Below, one piece after another: positions 29,453-38,592 of a DNA stretch of 64,000 nt. This stretch comes from Mycolicibacterium neoaurum. Lineage in GTDB: Bacteria > Actinomycetota > Actinomycetes > Mycobacteriales > Mycobacteriaceae. Below the pieces are notes generated by a model. The model worked only from the letters and a program-made list of their open reading frames with translations. It did no database searches and was not told the DNA's origin. The stretch covers positions 186,001 through 250,000 of the forward strand of contig NZ_JAQIIX010000001.1 of NCBI RefSeq assembly GCF_036946495.1, read 5' to 3'. Numbering within the stretch: position 1 is the stretch's first letter; each line of letters starts with the position of its first letter. Made by a program: the position numbers and the translations under genes.

Positions 29453-30327
29453 TGAACGGAGTGCAGATGCACGCACTGACCGATGCCGAACGCGCCGAGG
29501 CCCGTGCCCTCATTGAGCGCGCGCTGGACGAGGACCTGCGCTACGGCCCGGATGTCACAACCGAGGCCACCGTGCCGGCAGACGCGGTCACCACCGCGGC
29601 CATGGCCTCACGTGAGCACGGTGTCGCCGCCGGTGTCGACGTGGCCGTCCTGGTGCTCGACGCCGTGTTGGGTGCCGACGGCTACACCGTGCTCGAGCGG
29701 CTGGCCGACGGCACCCGGGTGCAGCCCGGTCAGGCGCTGCTGCGGGTGCAGGCACCCACCCGGGGTCTGTTGACGGCCGAGCGCACGATGCTCAATCTGG
29801 TCTGTCATCTGTCCGGTATCGCCACCGCGACAGCCAAATGGGTCGACGCGGTGGACGGCACGGGTGCACGCATCCGCGACACCCGCAAAACCCTGCCCGG
29901 CATGCGCGCCCTGCAGAAGTACGCCGTACGGGTGGGCGGCGGGGTCAACCATCGGATGGGTCTCGGTGATGCCGCCTTGATCAAGGACAACCATGTGGCC
30001 GCGGCCGGTTCGGTGCTCGCCGCCCTTGCGGCGGTGCGGGCCACCGCGCCGGATATCGCCTGTGAGGTCGAGGTCGATTCGCTCGAGCAGCTCGACGACA
30101 TCCTCGGTGCCGATGTCGAATTGGTGCTGCTGGACAACTTCCCGGTGTGGCAGACCCAGATCGCCGTGCAACGCCGCGACAGTCGCTCACCGGCCACCAA
30201 ACTGGAGTCCTCGGGCGGCCTTTCGCTCGAGTCGGCGGCGGCGTACGCCGCCACCGGCGTCGATTATCTGGCCGTCGGCGCGCTCACCCATTCGGTCCGG
30301 GTGCTCGACATCGGGTTGGACAGTTAG
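29452..30327 (+). CDS. nadC: Nicotinate-nucleotide pyrophosphorylase (quinolinate phosphoribosyltransferase)
   Basis: A 291-residue type II phosphoribosyltransferase that makes nicotinate mononucleotide. It shows RDTRKTLPGMRALQKYAV, VGGGVNHRMGLGDAALIKDNH and LESSGGLSLESAAAYAATGVD. The ATG at 29452 shares one base with the nadB stop (TGATG); a second ATG at 29467 is possible. The stop overlaps the convergent PrsW gene. Confidence 0.96.
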   Translation: MNGVQMHALTDAERAEARALIERALDEDLRYGPDVTTEATVPADAVTTAAMASREHGVAAGVDVAVLVLDAVLGADGYTVLERLADGTRVQPGQALLRVQAPTRGLLTAERTMLNLVCHLSGIATATAKWVDAVDGTGARIRDTRKTLPGMRALQKYAVRVGGGVNHRMGLGDAALIKDNHVAAAGSVLAALAAVRATAPDIACEVEVDSLEQLDDILGADVELVLLDNFPVWQTQIAVQRRDSRSPATKLESSGGLSLESAAAYAATGVDYLAVGALTHSVRVLDIGLDS

Positions 30328-31421
30328 CCCGAGGACTGCACCAGCTCCAGCGCGTCGTTCTGCACCTGCCGCATCGCCTTCTTGGCACGCCGTCCGCCGC
30401 TACGCCGAGCCTGCTTACGCAGCGCACGCCGCGCCTTGCGCGTCGGCAGTGAGTCGAGAACATCGTCGGGCACCGCGGCAAGAGTCCCGTCGGAGCGTCC
30501 GGCCGCGATGCGTTCGGTCACCCACTGACGTTCGAAACGCAGCAACCACCACACCGGGATCAGGAACACCACCAGGCTGACGGCGATCTTGACCAATCCG
30601 CCGCCGATCGGTGAGTCCCAGAAGAAATGCATGAAGGACGCGGTGGCCATCAGCGGCAGGGCCAGCAGCACCCGGCGGGCATAAGACCACTGCGGCGGAC
30701 CGGTGAAGGTGGGCAGCAGCAGCATGACGCCCACCGCGAACAACCCCGTGTAGGCCCAGTGCGCGGGAACTGCGGTCAGCACCCGCTGGATCAGGTTCGG
30801 CATGGCACCGGCGAGATCGGAGTCCAGGCTGTAGATCGCTTCCCGGGTGGCGTAGGTCAGGTCCTCCATGACGTCGAAACCGAACCCGACGAACATCCCG
30901 ACCAACAGGGCGTGCGAAATCCGGTGGAACACCGACGAACACAGCACAAGGATGACCGCCGCACACATGCCCTTGGAGGCTTCTTCGATGATCGGCGCGG
31001 TCAGCGACGCCTGCCAGGCCGCCATCGTCTCCGGCGACAGATAACGCGACCAGACGCCGCCGAGCGCGACGTTGCCGTTGACGGCCATCACCAATGCGGT
31101 GGTGCCCCCGAGTGCGGTTCCGGCGAGCAGCGCCTGCGGGTAGCGCCGCGCGCTGCGGTACGGGTCGAATTTGAACATCAACCAGAACAGCACGACGATG
31201 AAGACGATCCACAGTGGCGCCAACCAGAGCTGCGCGTCCATCACCATGCCGAAGGCGCTGCCGTCGGCGCTCAGCAGCAGGTAGGTGCTCAGTACCAGGG
31301 TGATCACGTACAGCCAGAACACCGCAGAACGCGGCTGGTACACCACCGGCACCCGGGCCGGTCCGGCTGGGCTCGATACGGCGTTCGGTGTCGACGTGGC
31401 GGGTGCCTCGGTCTGGGTCAC
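30324..31421 (-). CDS. PrsW-like intramembrane glutamic protease
   Basis: A protein of 365 residues with about eight membrane helices. The PrsW signatures are visible: IIEEASKG (E146, E147, K150), a second acidic pair in VGFGFDVMEDLTY (E186, D187), and a late MHFFWD. The C-terminus is very basic (RKARRALRKQARRSGGRRAKKA). PrsW in Bacillus cleaves an anti-sigma factor; the target here is unknown. The GTG start overlaps the stop of the exported protein upstream (GTGA, 31418-31421), so the two are coupled. Confidence 0.8.
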   Translation of the reverse strand: MTQTEAPATSTPNAVSSPAGPARVPVVYQPRSAVFWLYVITLVLSTYLLLSADGSAFGMVMDAQLWLAPLWIVFIVVLFWLMFKFDPYRSARRYPQALLAGTALGGTTALVMAVNGNVALGGVWSRYLSPETMAAWQASLTAPIIEEASKGMCAAVILVLCSSVFHRISHALLVGMFVGFGFDVMEDLTYATREAIYSLDSDLAGAMPNLIQRVLTAVPAHWAYTGLFAVGVMLLLPTFTGPPQWSYARRVLLALPLMATASFMHFFWDSPIGGGLVKIAVSLVVFLIPVWWLLRFERQWVTERIAAGRSDGTLAAVPDDVLDSLPTRKARRALRKQARRSGGRRAKKAMRQVQNDALELVQSSG

Positions 31422-31987
31422 TGCTGCTTCTCCCTGCTGATCAGGCCGGCGATGGTCTCGATATCGGGGCCTTGGCTGGCCGTATCGGTGAGGGCGATCA
31501 CCGATACGACAACGTCGTCGTCGTAGAGGAAGGCGCACGTCCCGGTGGTATCGGTGGTCACCGCAACGCAGGTGTCGCCGGAGAGCGTGGCGCCGTTACC
31601 GCTGATCACCCCGCCGTCGAGTGCGGCGCTGACCCCTTCGAGGCGGTTGGCCCGCATCAGGCGCTGGGCCACCGCCGAGGGGTCGCGGTCCATCCGGTCA
31701 TAGGCCTGGATCGTGACGACGGTGCCGTCCTCGACCATGATCACCGACGAACCTCGATCGATGATCTGCCAGCCGTCCATGGCACCCACCGCGATGCGCT
31801 CACCGTCGTCGGTGATCAATTCCACCGGCGTGACGTCCTCGGCATCCGCCGACCAGTCCCTCTCAGGTAGAACCGCATTAGCTGTCACCGGTATGAGGGG
31901 CACCGCGAGGATGCCGAGCCCGAGCGCAAAGGCGGCTGGTTTCTGGGTCAATCGACGCCGGCGAGGCGGCGCGGTGGGATCGGCCAT
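31418..31987 (-). CDS. Exported or membrane-anchored protein of unknown function
   Basis: A 189-residue protein. After a basic start (APPRRRRLTQKP) comes one hydrophobic segment (about 18-39) ending in TANA, consistent with a signal peptide or N-terminal anchor. The rest is an acidic extracytoplasmic domain with two cysteines in DTCVAV and GTCAFL that could form a disulfide. No family is recognised. It is the upstream partner of the PrsW-like protease with a 4-bp GTGA overlap, so it may be the substrate or a regulator. Confidence 0.65.
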   Translation of the reverse strand: MADPTAPPRRRRLTQKPAAFALGLGILAVPLIPVTANAVLPERDWSADAEDVTPVELITDDGERIAVGAMDGWQIIDRGSSVIMVEDGTVVTIQAYDRMDRDPSAVAQRLMRANRLEGVSAALDGGVISGNGATLSGDTCVAVTTDTTGTCAFLYDDDVVVSVIALTDTASQGPDIETIAGLISREKQQ

Positions 31988-32052
31988 GCGCCAGAAGTTA
32001 CGGCACACCAGCGGTTTTTGCGCGTATTTACGGAGTTGTCAGTTTACGCCGA

Positions 32053-32068
32053 GCGGGGACTGCCCCGC
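32053..32068. terminator. GC hairpin in the gap before the exported-protein gene
   Basis: GCGGGG-ACTG-CCCCGC can form a 6-bp stem in the 162-bp space between the LysE gene end and the exported-protein start. There is no T-tract, so intrinsic termination is doubtful; it may slow readthrough from the LysE gene. Confidence 0.25.
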
Positions 32069-32149
32069 GGCTGTGATCGCTGTCGCGATTCGTTGGCGCG
32101 GAAAAGGCTTCCTTGGGCAACAAAATGCGCCCAAATGGGATTTGCTGGC

Positions 32150-32785
32150 TCAGGCGGGTGCAGCCCGGCGCACCAGCGACAGCACAACGGCGGCCAGGGC
32201 GAACATCGTCGAGATGGCGCGGTTGAGGAAGGTCTGCTGCCGGGCATTGTGCAGCCAGCCGACCATCCGCCCGGCCAGGCCGGTGTAGATGCCCATGACC
32301 ACGATGTCGACGGCGAGCATCGTCAGCCCGATCGCCAGATACTGGGGCAACAGCGGCATGGCCGGAGTGACGAACTGGGGGAGTGCGGCCAGGAAGAAGA
32401 CCAACCCCTTGGGGTTGGTCGCGTTGACCAGGAATCCGCGCAGCACCAGAGCGCGCCGGCTACCCGGTGCCGCAGCCTGCATCTCGTCGCGCAGATCCCT
32501 TGGCGCCGCGCGCCATTGCCGGATCGCCAGATAGGCCAGGTAGGCAACGCCGAGCCATTTGACGACCGTGAACGCGACCGCCGAACCCGCGACGATGGCA
32601 CCGACTCCGGCTGCGACCAACACCAGTTGCAGCATCAGGCCGATCTGCAGCCCGAGCACGCTCCACCAACCACGACGCAGTCCCTCGGACATCCCGGTGG
32701 CCATCGACTGCACCGCGCCGGGGCCGGGAACGATGCTGATCGCGATCGCGGCGCCGACGAACGCCAGCCATACCTGCCAGGTCAT
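32150..32785 (-). CDS. LysE/RhtB-family amino-acid exporter
   Basis: A 211-residue protein with six predicted helices and the RhtB signature at the start (AFVGAAIAISIVPGPGAVQSMATGMSEG). GFLVNATNPKGLVFFLAALPQF is the conserved mid-protein motif. It exports an amino acid or analogue; the substrate cannot be told. It is transcribed with the deazaflavin-type enzyme upstream (48-bp gap). Confidence 0.88.
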   Translation of the reverse strand: MTWQVWLAFVGAAIAISIVPGPGAVQSMATGMSEGLRRGWWSVLGLQIGLMLQLVLVAAGVGAIVAGSAVAFTVVKWLGVAYLAYLAIRQWRAAPRDLRDEMQAAAPGSRRALVLRGFLVNATNPKGLVFFLAALPQFVTPAMPLLPQYLAIGLTMLAVDIVVMGIYTGLAGRMVGWLHNARQQTFLNRAISTMFALAAVVLSLVRRAAPA

Positions 32786-32833
32786 GACCTCAGATTGTTC
32801 CAGGAGGGCACAACCGATTTTCGCCTACGGATG

Positions 32834-33256
32834 TCAGGCGATATCGGCGACGAACACCCCGGTCTTGCGCAGCATCATCCTGGCGAGGAACGGCAGGGAG
32901 CGGTCGACCGTGCCCGCGGGCAGGACCCGCGGGTTGACCACGTGCAGATCCTTGCCCGAGACCGTGATGTCCGCCGACCCGGCGGCCAACACATTCTTGA
33001 CCCAATTGGTCTTCCCATGGATCAGTCCGATGGCCAGCACATCGCCCTTGCGATAAGCGGTGACCGGCGTCTCATAGGCGGTCCCCGAGGTGCGCCCGAC
33101 GTGCCGGATGACACTCATCCCCGGCATCTTGCGGCTCAACGGCGTCATCAGCGGGTTGATGTACTTGATCTGGAAGTTCTCCAGCGCGGGCGGCACCAAC
33201 ATTGGCACACCGGTGGCGTTATTGGGGTGTTCTTTTCGTGACGGTGACGCGGACAT
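32834..33256 (-). CDS. Deazaflavin(F420)-dependent nitroreductase-family protein (Rv1598c-type)
   Basis: A 140-residue split-barrel protein of the Ddn-like family. Typical stretches are VIRHVGRTSGTAYETPVTAYRKGD and GKTNWVKNVLAAG, which hold the F420 phosphate and deazaflavin ring in relatives. It is divergent from hisD, as Rv1598c is in M. tuberculosis. GGGAG lies 6 bp before the ATG. The physiological substrate is unknown. Confidence 0.82.
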   Translation of the reverse strand: MSASPSRKEHPNNATGVPMLVPPALENFQIKYINPLMTPLSRKMPGMSVIRHVGRTSGTAYETPVTAYRKGDVLAIGLIHGKTNWVKNVLAAGSADITVSGKDLHVVNPRVLPAGTVDRSLPFLARMMLRKTGVFVADIA

Positions 33257-33301
33257 GACGGCTCCCGAATTCGATTTGGCCTGCTCTGGGACAATAGTCC
33301 C

Positions 33302-34648
33302 GTGACGTCATCAGGATCGCTCATGTCCCGCATCGACCTGCGCGGTGCGGACCTTTCCGTGGCCCGGCTGCGTACCACCCTGCCGCGCGGCGGGGTGGAC
33401 GTCGACGCCGTGGTTCCCCGGGTCCGTCCCATCGTCGACGATGTCATGGCCCGCGGCGCCGTGGCGGCGCTGGAATACGGTCAGTCCTTCGACGGCGTGC
33501 TGCCCGACGCCGTCCGGGTGCCCGCCGAGAAACTGGACGAGGCGCTCCGGCTCCTGGATGCCGATGTGCGGGCCGCCCTCGAGGTCGCCATCGAGCGCAC
33601 CAGAGTGGTGCATGCCGACCAGCGCCGCACCGATACGACGACGACGCTCGGTCCCGGTGCCGTCGTCACCGAACGCTGGATGCCCGTCGAGCGTGTCGGG
33701 CTCTATGTCCCCGGCGGTAACGCCGTCTACCCGTCGAGCGTCGTGATGAACGTCGTGCCGGCCCAGACCGCCGGTGTCGACTCGCTGGTGATCGCGAGTC
33801 CGCCGCAGGCTTCCAACCCGCCGGCGTTCCAGGGTCTGCCGCATCCGACCATCCTGGCCGCGGCCGCCCTGTTGGGCGTCGATGAGGTGTGGGCCGTCGG
33901 CGGCGCGCAGGCGGTGGCTCTGCTGGCCTACGGCGGCGCCGACACCTCGGGTGAAGAACTCGCCCCGGTGGACATGATCACCGGGCCCGGCAACATCTAC
34001 GTCACCGCCGCCAAGCGCATCTGCCGCTCCCAGGTCGGTATCGACGCCGAGGCGGGCCCCACCGAGATCGCGATCCTTGCCGATCACACCGCCGACCCGC
34101 GCCATGTCGCCGCCGATCTGATCAGCCAGGCCGAGCACGACGAGATGGCCGCCAGCGTGCTGGTGACCGACAGCGTGGCGCTGGCCGACGCCGCCGACGC
34201 GGAGGTGGCCGCCCAGTTGCAGACCACGGTGCACCGCGATCGGGTCACCGTCGCGCTCACCGGAAAGCAGTCGGCGATCGTGCTGGTCGATGATGTCGAG
34301 GCCGGGTTGAAGGTCGTCAATGCCTATGCCGCCGAGCATCTGGAGATCCAGACCGAGGATGCCGCGGCGGTCGCTGCGCGGGTGCGCTCGGCCGGTGCGA
34401 TCTTCGTCGGGGCATGGTCCCCGGTGAGCCTCGGCGACTACTGCGCCGGGTCGAATCACGTGCTGCCCACCGCCGGGTGTGCCCGGCACTCCAGTGGATT
34501 GTCGGTGCAAACGTTCCTGCGCGGTATCCACGTCGTGGAATACGACGAGGCCGCACTCAAAGATGTTGCCGGTCATGTGATCACGCTGTCGAAGGCGGAG
34601 AATCTGCCTGCCCACGGCGAGGCCGTCCGGCGGAGGTTCGAGCAGTGA
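33302..34648 (+). CDS. hisD: Histidinol dehydrogenase
   Basis: A zinc enzyme of 448 residues (441 from the second start) catalysing the last two oxidations to histidine. Conserved parts are VGLYVPGGNAVYPSSVVMN, VWAVGGAQAVALLAYGG, ITGPGNIYVTAAKR, DAEAGPTEIA, QAEHDE and GSNHVLPTAGCARHSSGLS. GTG 33302 may be leaderless (GACAAT at 33290-33295). ATG 33323 aligns with the M. tuberculosis start and has AGGA upstream. It opens the his operon, and hisC overlaps its stop. Confidence 0.96.
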   Translation: MTSSGSLMSRIDLRGADLSVARLRTTLPRGGVDVDAVVPRVRPIVDDVMARGAVAALEYGQSFDGVLPDAVRVPAEKLDEALRLLDADVRAALEVAIERTRVVHADQRRTDTTTTLGPGAVVTERWMPVERVGLYVPGGNAVYPSSVVMNVVPAQTAGVDSLVIASPPQASNPPAFQGLPHPTILAAAALLGVDEVWAVGGAQAVALLAYGGADTSGEELAPVDMITGPGNIYVTAAKRICRSQVGIDAEAGPTEIAILADHTADPRHVAADLISQAEHDEMAASVLVTDSVALADAADAEVAAQLQTTVHRDRVTVALTGKQSAIVLVDDVEAGLKVVNAYAAEHLEIQTEDAAAVAARVRSAGAIFVGAWSPVSLGDYCAGSNHVLPTAGCARHSSGLSVQTFLRGIHVVEYDEAALKDVAGHVITLSKAENLPAHGEAVRRRFEQ

Positions 34649-35775
34649 GCGCGGCCAGGATCACCCTCGACGACCTTCCGCTGCGCGACAGTCTGCGCGG
34701 CAAATCGCCGTACGGCGCGCCGCAACTGGCGGTACCGGTGCGGCTGAACACCAACGAGAACCCGCACCCGCCGACTCAGGCGCTCGTCGACGATGTCGCC
34801 GAGTCCGTGCGTGATGCCGCCGCCGAACTGCACCGCTATCCCGATCGCGATGCGGTGGCCCTGCGCACCGATCTCGCCGAGTACCTGCGCGCCCAGACCG
34901 GCGTCGACGTCGGCGTCGACAATGTCTGGGCGGCCAACGGATCGAATGAGATCCTGCAGCAGCTGCTGCAGGCGTTCGGCGGTCCGGGTCGGCGCGCCAT
35001 CGGTTTCGTGCCGTCCTACTCGATGCACCCCATCATCTCCGACGGCACCCAGACCCAATGGCTGGAGGCGGCCCGCGCCGAGGACTTCGGCCTGGACACC
35101 GATCGTGCCGTCGCGGCGATCACCGAGCACCGCCCCGACGTGGTGTTCCTGGCGAGCCCGAACAACCCCTCCGGGCAGAGTGTCACGCCGGATGAGCTGC
35201 GCCGGGTGCTCGATGCCGCGCCCGGGGTCGTGATCGTCGACGAGGCATATGGCGAGTTCTCCTCGCAGCCCAGCGCCATCGGGCTGATCGCGGACCATCC
35301 GGCCAAGCTCATCGTGACCCGCACCATGAGCAAGGCGTTCGCGTTCGCCGGCGGCCGGCTGGGCTACCTGATCGCCGATCCCGCCGTCATCGATGCGATC
35401 CTGTTGGTTCGGTTGCCCTATCACCTGTCCGCGCTGACGCAGGCCGGTGCACGCGCCGCGTTACGCCATGCCGACGAAACCCTGGGCAGTGTGCAGACAC
35501 TGATCGAGGAGCGCGGTCGGATCGCGTCGGCGCTGACGGGCATGGGTTACCGCGTCATCCCCAGTGATGCCAACTTCGTGCTGTTCGGCGGTTTCGCCGA
35601 TGCACCGGCCGTCTGGCAGCGCTATCTCGATGCCGGCGTGCTGATCCGCGATGTCGGCGTGCCCGGCTACCTGCGGACCACCGTCGGCCTCGCCGAAGAA
35701 AACGATGTCTTCCTCGATGTGAGTGCCACCATCGCCGAATCCGGCGTCCTGAAGCAGAACCAAGGAGTCTCATGA
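34645..35775 (+). CDS. hisC: Histidinol-phosphate aminotransferase
   Basis: A class I/II PLP aminotransferase of 376 residues. It shows RLNTNENPHPP, the FLASPNNPSGQ loop, VIVDEAYGEF, and the PLP lysine in TRTMSKAFAFAGGRLGY. The GTG at 34645 overlaps the hisD TGA (GTGA), which sets the start. hisB overlaps its end as ATGA. Confidence 0.96.
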   Translation: MSAARITLDDLPLRDSLRGKSPYGAPQLAVPVRLNTNENPHPPTQALVDDVAESVRDAAAELHRYPDRDAVALRTDLAEYLRAQTGVDVGVDNVWAANGSNEILQQLLQAFGGPGRRAIGFVPSYSMHPIISDGTQTQWLEAARAEDFGLDTDRAVAAITEHRPDVVFLASPNNPSGQSVTPDELRRVLDAAPGVVIVDEAYGEFSSQPSAIGLIADHPAKLIVTRTMSKAFAFAGGRLGYLIADPAVIDAILLVRLPYHLSALTQAGARAALRHADETLGSVQTLIEERGRIASALTGMGYRVIPSDANFVLFGGFADAPAVWQRYLDAGVLIRDVGVPGYLRTTVGLAEENDVFLDVSATIAESGVLKQNQGVS

Positions 35776-36392
35776 GCCGCCGGGCCAAGGTCGAACGCAC
35801 GACCCGCGAATCGGACATCGTCGTCGAGATCGACCTGGATGGCACCGGTCAGGTCGACATCACCACCGGCGTGCCGTTCTTCGACCACATGCTGACCGCA
35901 CTGGGCAGCCACGCCAGCTTCGATCTCACGGTGCACGCAAAGGGTGACACCGAGATCGAAGGCCACCACACCATCGAGGACACCGCCATCGTGCTGGGCC
36001 AGGCGCTCGGGCAGGCCCTCGGCGACAAGCGGGGTATCCGCCGCTTCGGTGACGCCTTCATCCCGATGGACGAGACGCTGGCCCATGCCGCGGTGGATGT
36101 GTCCGGCCGACCGTACTTCGTGCACACCGGCGAGCCGGATTACATGGTGGAGTTCACCATTGCCGGATCCGGCGCCGGCTCGACCGCGCCGTATCACACC
36201 GTGATCAACCGGCATGTGTTCGAGTCGCTGGCCTTCAACGCCCGCATCGCACTACATGTGCGCACCCTCTACGGTCGCGATCCGCACCACATCACCGAGG
36301 CCGAATACAAGGCGGTCGCCCGTGCGCTGCGCCAGGCCGTCGAATTCGACCCGCGGGTCACCGGTGTGCCCTCGACGAAGGGCACGTTGTAA
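35772..36392 (+). CDS. hisB: Imidazoleglycerol-phosphate dehydratase
   Basis: A 206-residue monofunctional manganese enzyme. The metal-binding repeats are FFDHMLTALGSHASFDL, GHHTIEDTAIVLGQALG and the later ALRQAVEFDPR. No phosphatase domain is fused, as usual in actinobacteria. The ATG overlaps the hisC stop as ATGA; hisH follows after 2 bp. Confidence 0.97.
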   Translation: MSRRAKVERTTRESDIVVEIDLDGTGQVDITTGVPFFDHMLTALGSHASFDLTVHAKGDTEIEGHHTIEDTAIVLGQALGQALGDKRGIRRFGDAFIPMDETLAHAAVDVSGRPYFVHTGEPDYMVEFTIAGSGAGSTAPYHTVINRHVFESLAFNARIALHVRTLYGRDPHHITEAEYKAVARALRQAVEFDPRVTGVPSTKGTL

Positions 36393-36394
36393 CC

Positions 36395-37021
36395 GTGGGA
36401 CTTTCGAAGAAGGTCACCATTCTCGACTACGGCTCGGGGAACCTGCGCTCGGCGCAGCGTGCCCTGGAGCGCACCGGTGCCGAGGTCGGGGTGACCGCCG
36501 ATCCTGCCGCGGCGCTGCAGGCCGATGGTTTGGTGGTGCCCGGTGTCGGCGCGTACGAGGCCTGCATGGCAGGGCTACGTGCGATCGACGGTGAGCGACT
36601 GATCGCCGAGCGGGTGACCGCCGGCCGGCCGGTGCTGGGGATCTGCGTGGGAATGCAGATCATGTTCACCGAGGGTGTCGAGTTCGGGGTGCAGACCCGC
36701 GGCTGCGCCCAATGGCCCGGTGCGGTCACTCGGCTGGACGCTCCTGTCATCCCGCATATGGGGTGGAACACCGTCGACGCGCCATCGGAGAGCGTGCTGT
36801 TCAAGGGCCTCGACACCGATACCCGGTTCTACTTCGTGCACTCGTATGCGGCACAGACCTGGACCGGAGCGGCCGACGCGACGCTGACCTGGGCGACCCA
36901 TCAGGTGCCCTTCCTGGCCGCCGTGGAGGACGGCGCGCTCTCTGCCACCCAGTTTCACCCCGAGAAGAGTGGCGACGCCGGTGCGACGCTGCTGCGCAAC
37001 TGGGTCGACAGCCTCGATTGA
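36395..37021 (+). CDS. hisH: Imidazole glycerol phosphate synthase, glutamine amidotransferase subunit
   Basis: A class I glutamine amidotransferase of 208 residues that supplies ammonia to HisF. The nucleophile elbow is LGICVGMQIMF, and the catalytic His-Glu pair is in ATQFHPEKSG. It starts with GTG two bases after hisB. hisF lies three genes downstream, as in other mycobacteria. Confidence 0.96.
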   Translation: MGLSKKVTILDYGSGNLRSAQRALERTGAEVGVTADPAAALQADGLVVPGVGAYEACMAGLRAIDGERLIAERVTAGRPVLGICVGMQIMFTEGVEFGVQTRGCAQWPGAVTRLDAPVIPHMGWNTVDAPSESVLFKGLDTDTRFYFVHSYAAQTWTGAADATLTWATHQVPFLAAVEDGALSATQFHPEKSGDAGATLLRNWVDSLD

Positions 37022-37044
37022 GACGACAAGTAAGGTAACCGCAC

Positions 37045-37779
37045 GTGTCATTGATTCTTCTTCCCGCCGTCGATGTCGTCGAGGGACGGGCGGTACGCCT
37101 CGTGCAGGGCGTGGCCGGCAGCGAGACCGAATACGGTTCGGCCCTGGACGCGGCGTTGGGCTGGCAGCGCGACGGCGCCGAGTGGATCCATCTGGTCGAT
37201 CTGGACGCCGCCTTCGGTCGCGGTTCCAATCGTGAACTGCTGGCCGAGGTCGTCGGAAAGCTCGACGTCGCCGTGGAACTTTCCGGCGGTATCCGCGACG
37301 ACGAGTCGCTGCGCGCCGCTCTGGGCACCGGCTGCCGGCGGGTGAACCTCGGGACCGCCGCGCTGGAGAACCCGCAGTGGTGCGCCGCCGCGATCGCCGA
37401 GCACGGTGACAAGGTCGCCGTCGGTCTGGACGTGAAGCTGGAGAACGGCGAGTACCGGTTGCGCGGACGCGGCTGGGAAACCGATGGTGGCGACCTATGG
37501 CCGGTGCTGGATCGCCTTGTCGGTGAAGGCTGTTCGCGCTTCGTCGTCACCGATGTCACCAAGGACGGCACCCTCAACGGGCCCAACCTGGAGCTGCTGG
37601 CCTCGGTGACCGAGCGCACCGAGGCGCCGGTGATCGCCTCCGGTGGGGTGTCCAGCCTCGATGATCTGCGGGCCATCGCAACCCTGACCGATCGTGGAGT
37701 CGAGGGCGCCATCGTCGGAAAAGCACTCTACGCAGGGCGATTCACCCTTCCCGAGGCACTCAGCGCGGTCAGCGGCTGA
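37045..37779 (+). CDS. hisA: Bifunctional HisA/TrpF isomerase (PriA)
   Basis: A TIM-barrel isomerase of 244 residues with the N-terminal Asp in LLPAVDVVEGRAVRLVQG and the second acidic residue in VVTDVTKDGTLNGPN. In actinobacteria this protein also isomerises phosphoribosylanthranilate. The trp cluster at 46-51 kb has no trpF, which fits that dual role. AAGG precedes the GTG start. impA shares one base with its stop. Confidence 0.95.
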   Translation: MSLILLPAVDVVEGRAVRLVQGVAGSETEYGSALDAALGWQRDGAEWIHLVDLDAAFGRGSNRELLAEVVGKLDVAVELSGGIRDDESLRAALGTGCRRVNLGTAALENPQWCAAAIAEHGDKVAVGLDVKLENGEYRLRGRGWETDGGDLWPVLDRLVGEGCSRFVVTDVTKDGTLNGPNLELLASVTERTEAPVIASGGVSSLDDLRAIATLTDRGVEGAIVGKALYAGRFTLPEALSAVSG

Positions 37780-38591
37780 TGCTCGAACCCGGGCAGCTGG
37801 CGGGCCTGGTCGCGACGGCCGCCGAGATCCTCGACGAGGCGTCGGGCCCCTTCGTGGCAGGCCACCGCGCCGACTCGGCGGTGCGCAAGCAGGGCAACGA
37901 TTTTGCCACCGAGGTGGACCTGGCCATCGAGCGGCAGGTGGTGGCCGCGCTGACCGAGCGCACCGGTATCGGGGTGCACGGCGAGGAGTTCGGCGGAGAA
38001 TCACTGGATTCAGAGCTGGTCTGGGTGCTCGATCCGATCGATGGCACGTTCAACTACGCGGCAGGCTCACCGATGGCCGCGATCCTGCTCGGGCTGCTGC
38101 ACGAGGGAACTCCGGTCGCCGGGCTGACCTGGCTGCCGTTTGTCGGCAACCGCTACACCGCCATGGTCGGAGCGCCATTGCGCGACAACGGCACCGAACT
38201 GCCCGCCCTGGGCACCACCGGGCTTGCCGAATCCATCATCGGCATCCAGACCTTCAACATCGACTCGCACGGCCGGTTTCCGGGCCGCTACCGCGTGGAG
38301 GTGCTCGCCAACCTGAGCCGGGTGTCCTCGCGGATCCGCATGCACGGGGCCACTGGGGTCGACCTGGCTTATGTGGCGTCCGGAATCCTGGGCGGGGCAA
38401 TCAGTTTCGGTCATCATGTCTGGGACCACGCGGCCGGTGTCGCGCTGGTGCGGGCGGCCGGTGGAATCGTCACCGACCTGGCCGGGCAGCCATGGACCAT
38501 CGAATCGAAATCGGCGCTGGCCGCCGCCCCCGGTATCCACGGAGACATCCTGGAGCTGGTGGCCGCCGCCGGGGCACCGGAGGATTACTGA
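37779..38591 (+). CDS. impA: Inositol-1-monophosphatase family phosphatase
   Basis: A 270-residue Mg-dependent phosphatase of the inositol monophosphatase family. Metal and phosphate residues are seen in HGEEFGG, WVLDPIDGTFNYAAGSPM and the late VWDHAAGVALVRAAGG. Its place between hisA and hisF is conserved in mycobacteria; it is a good candidate for histidinol-phosphate or inositol-phosphate dephosphorylation, which sequence alone does not settle. The ATG overlaps the hisA stop by one base. Confidence 0.92.
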   Translation: MLEPGQLAGLVATAAEILDEASGPFVAGHRADSAVRKQGNDFATEVDLAIERQVVAALTERTGIGVHGEEFGGESLDSELVWVLDPIDGTFNYAAGSPMAAILLGLLHEGTPVAGLTWLPFVGNRYTAMVGAPLRDNGTELPALGTTGLAESIIGIQTFNIDSHGRFPGRYRVEVLANLSRVSSRIRMHGATGVDLAYVASGILGGAISFGHHVWDHAAGVALVRAAGGIVTDLAGQPWTIESKSALAAAPGIHGDILELVAAAGAPEDY

Positions 38592-38592
38592 C

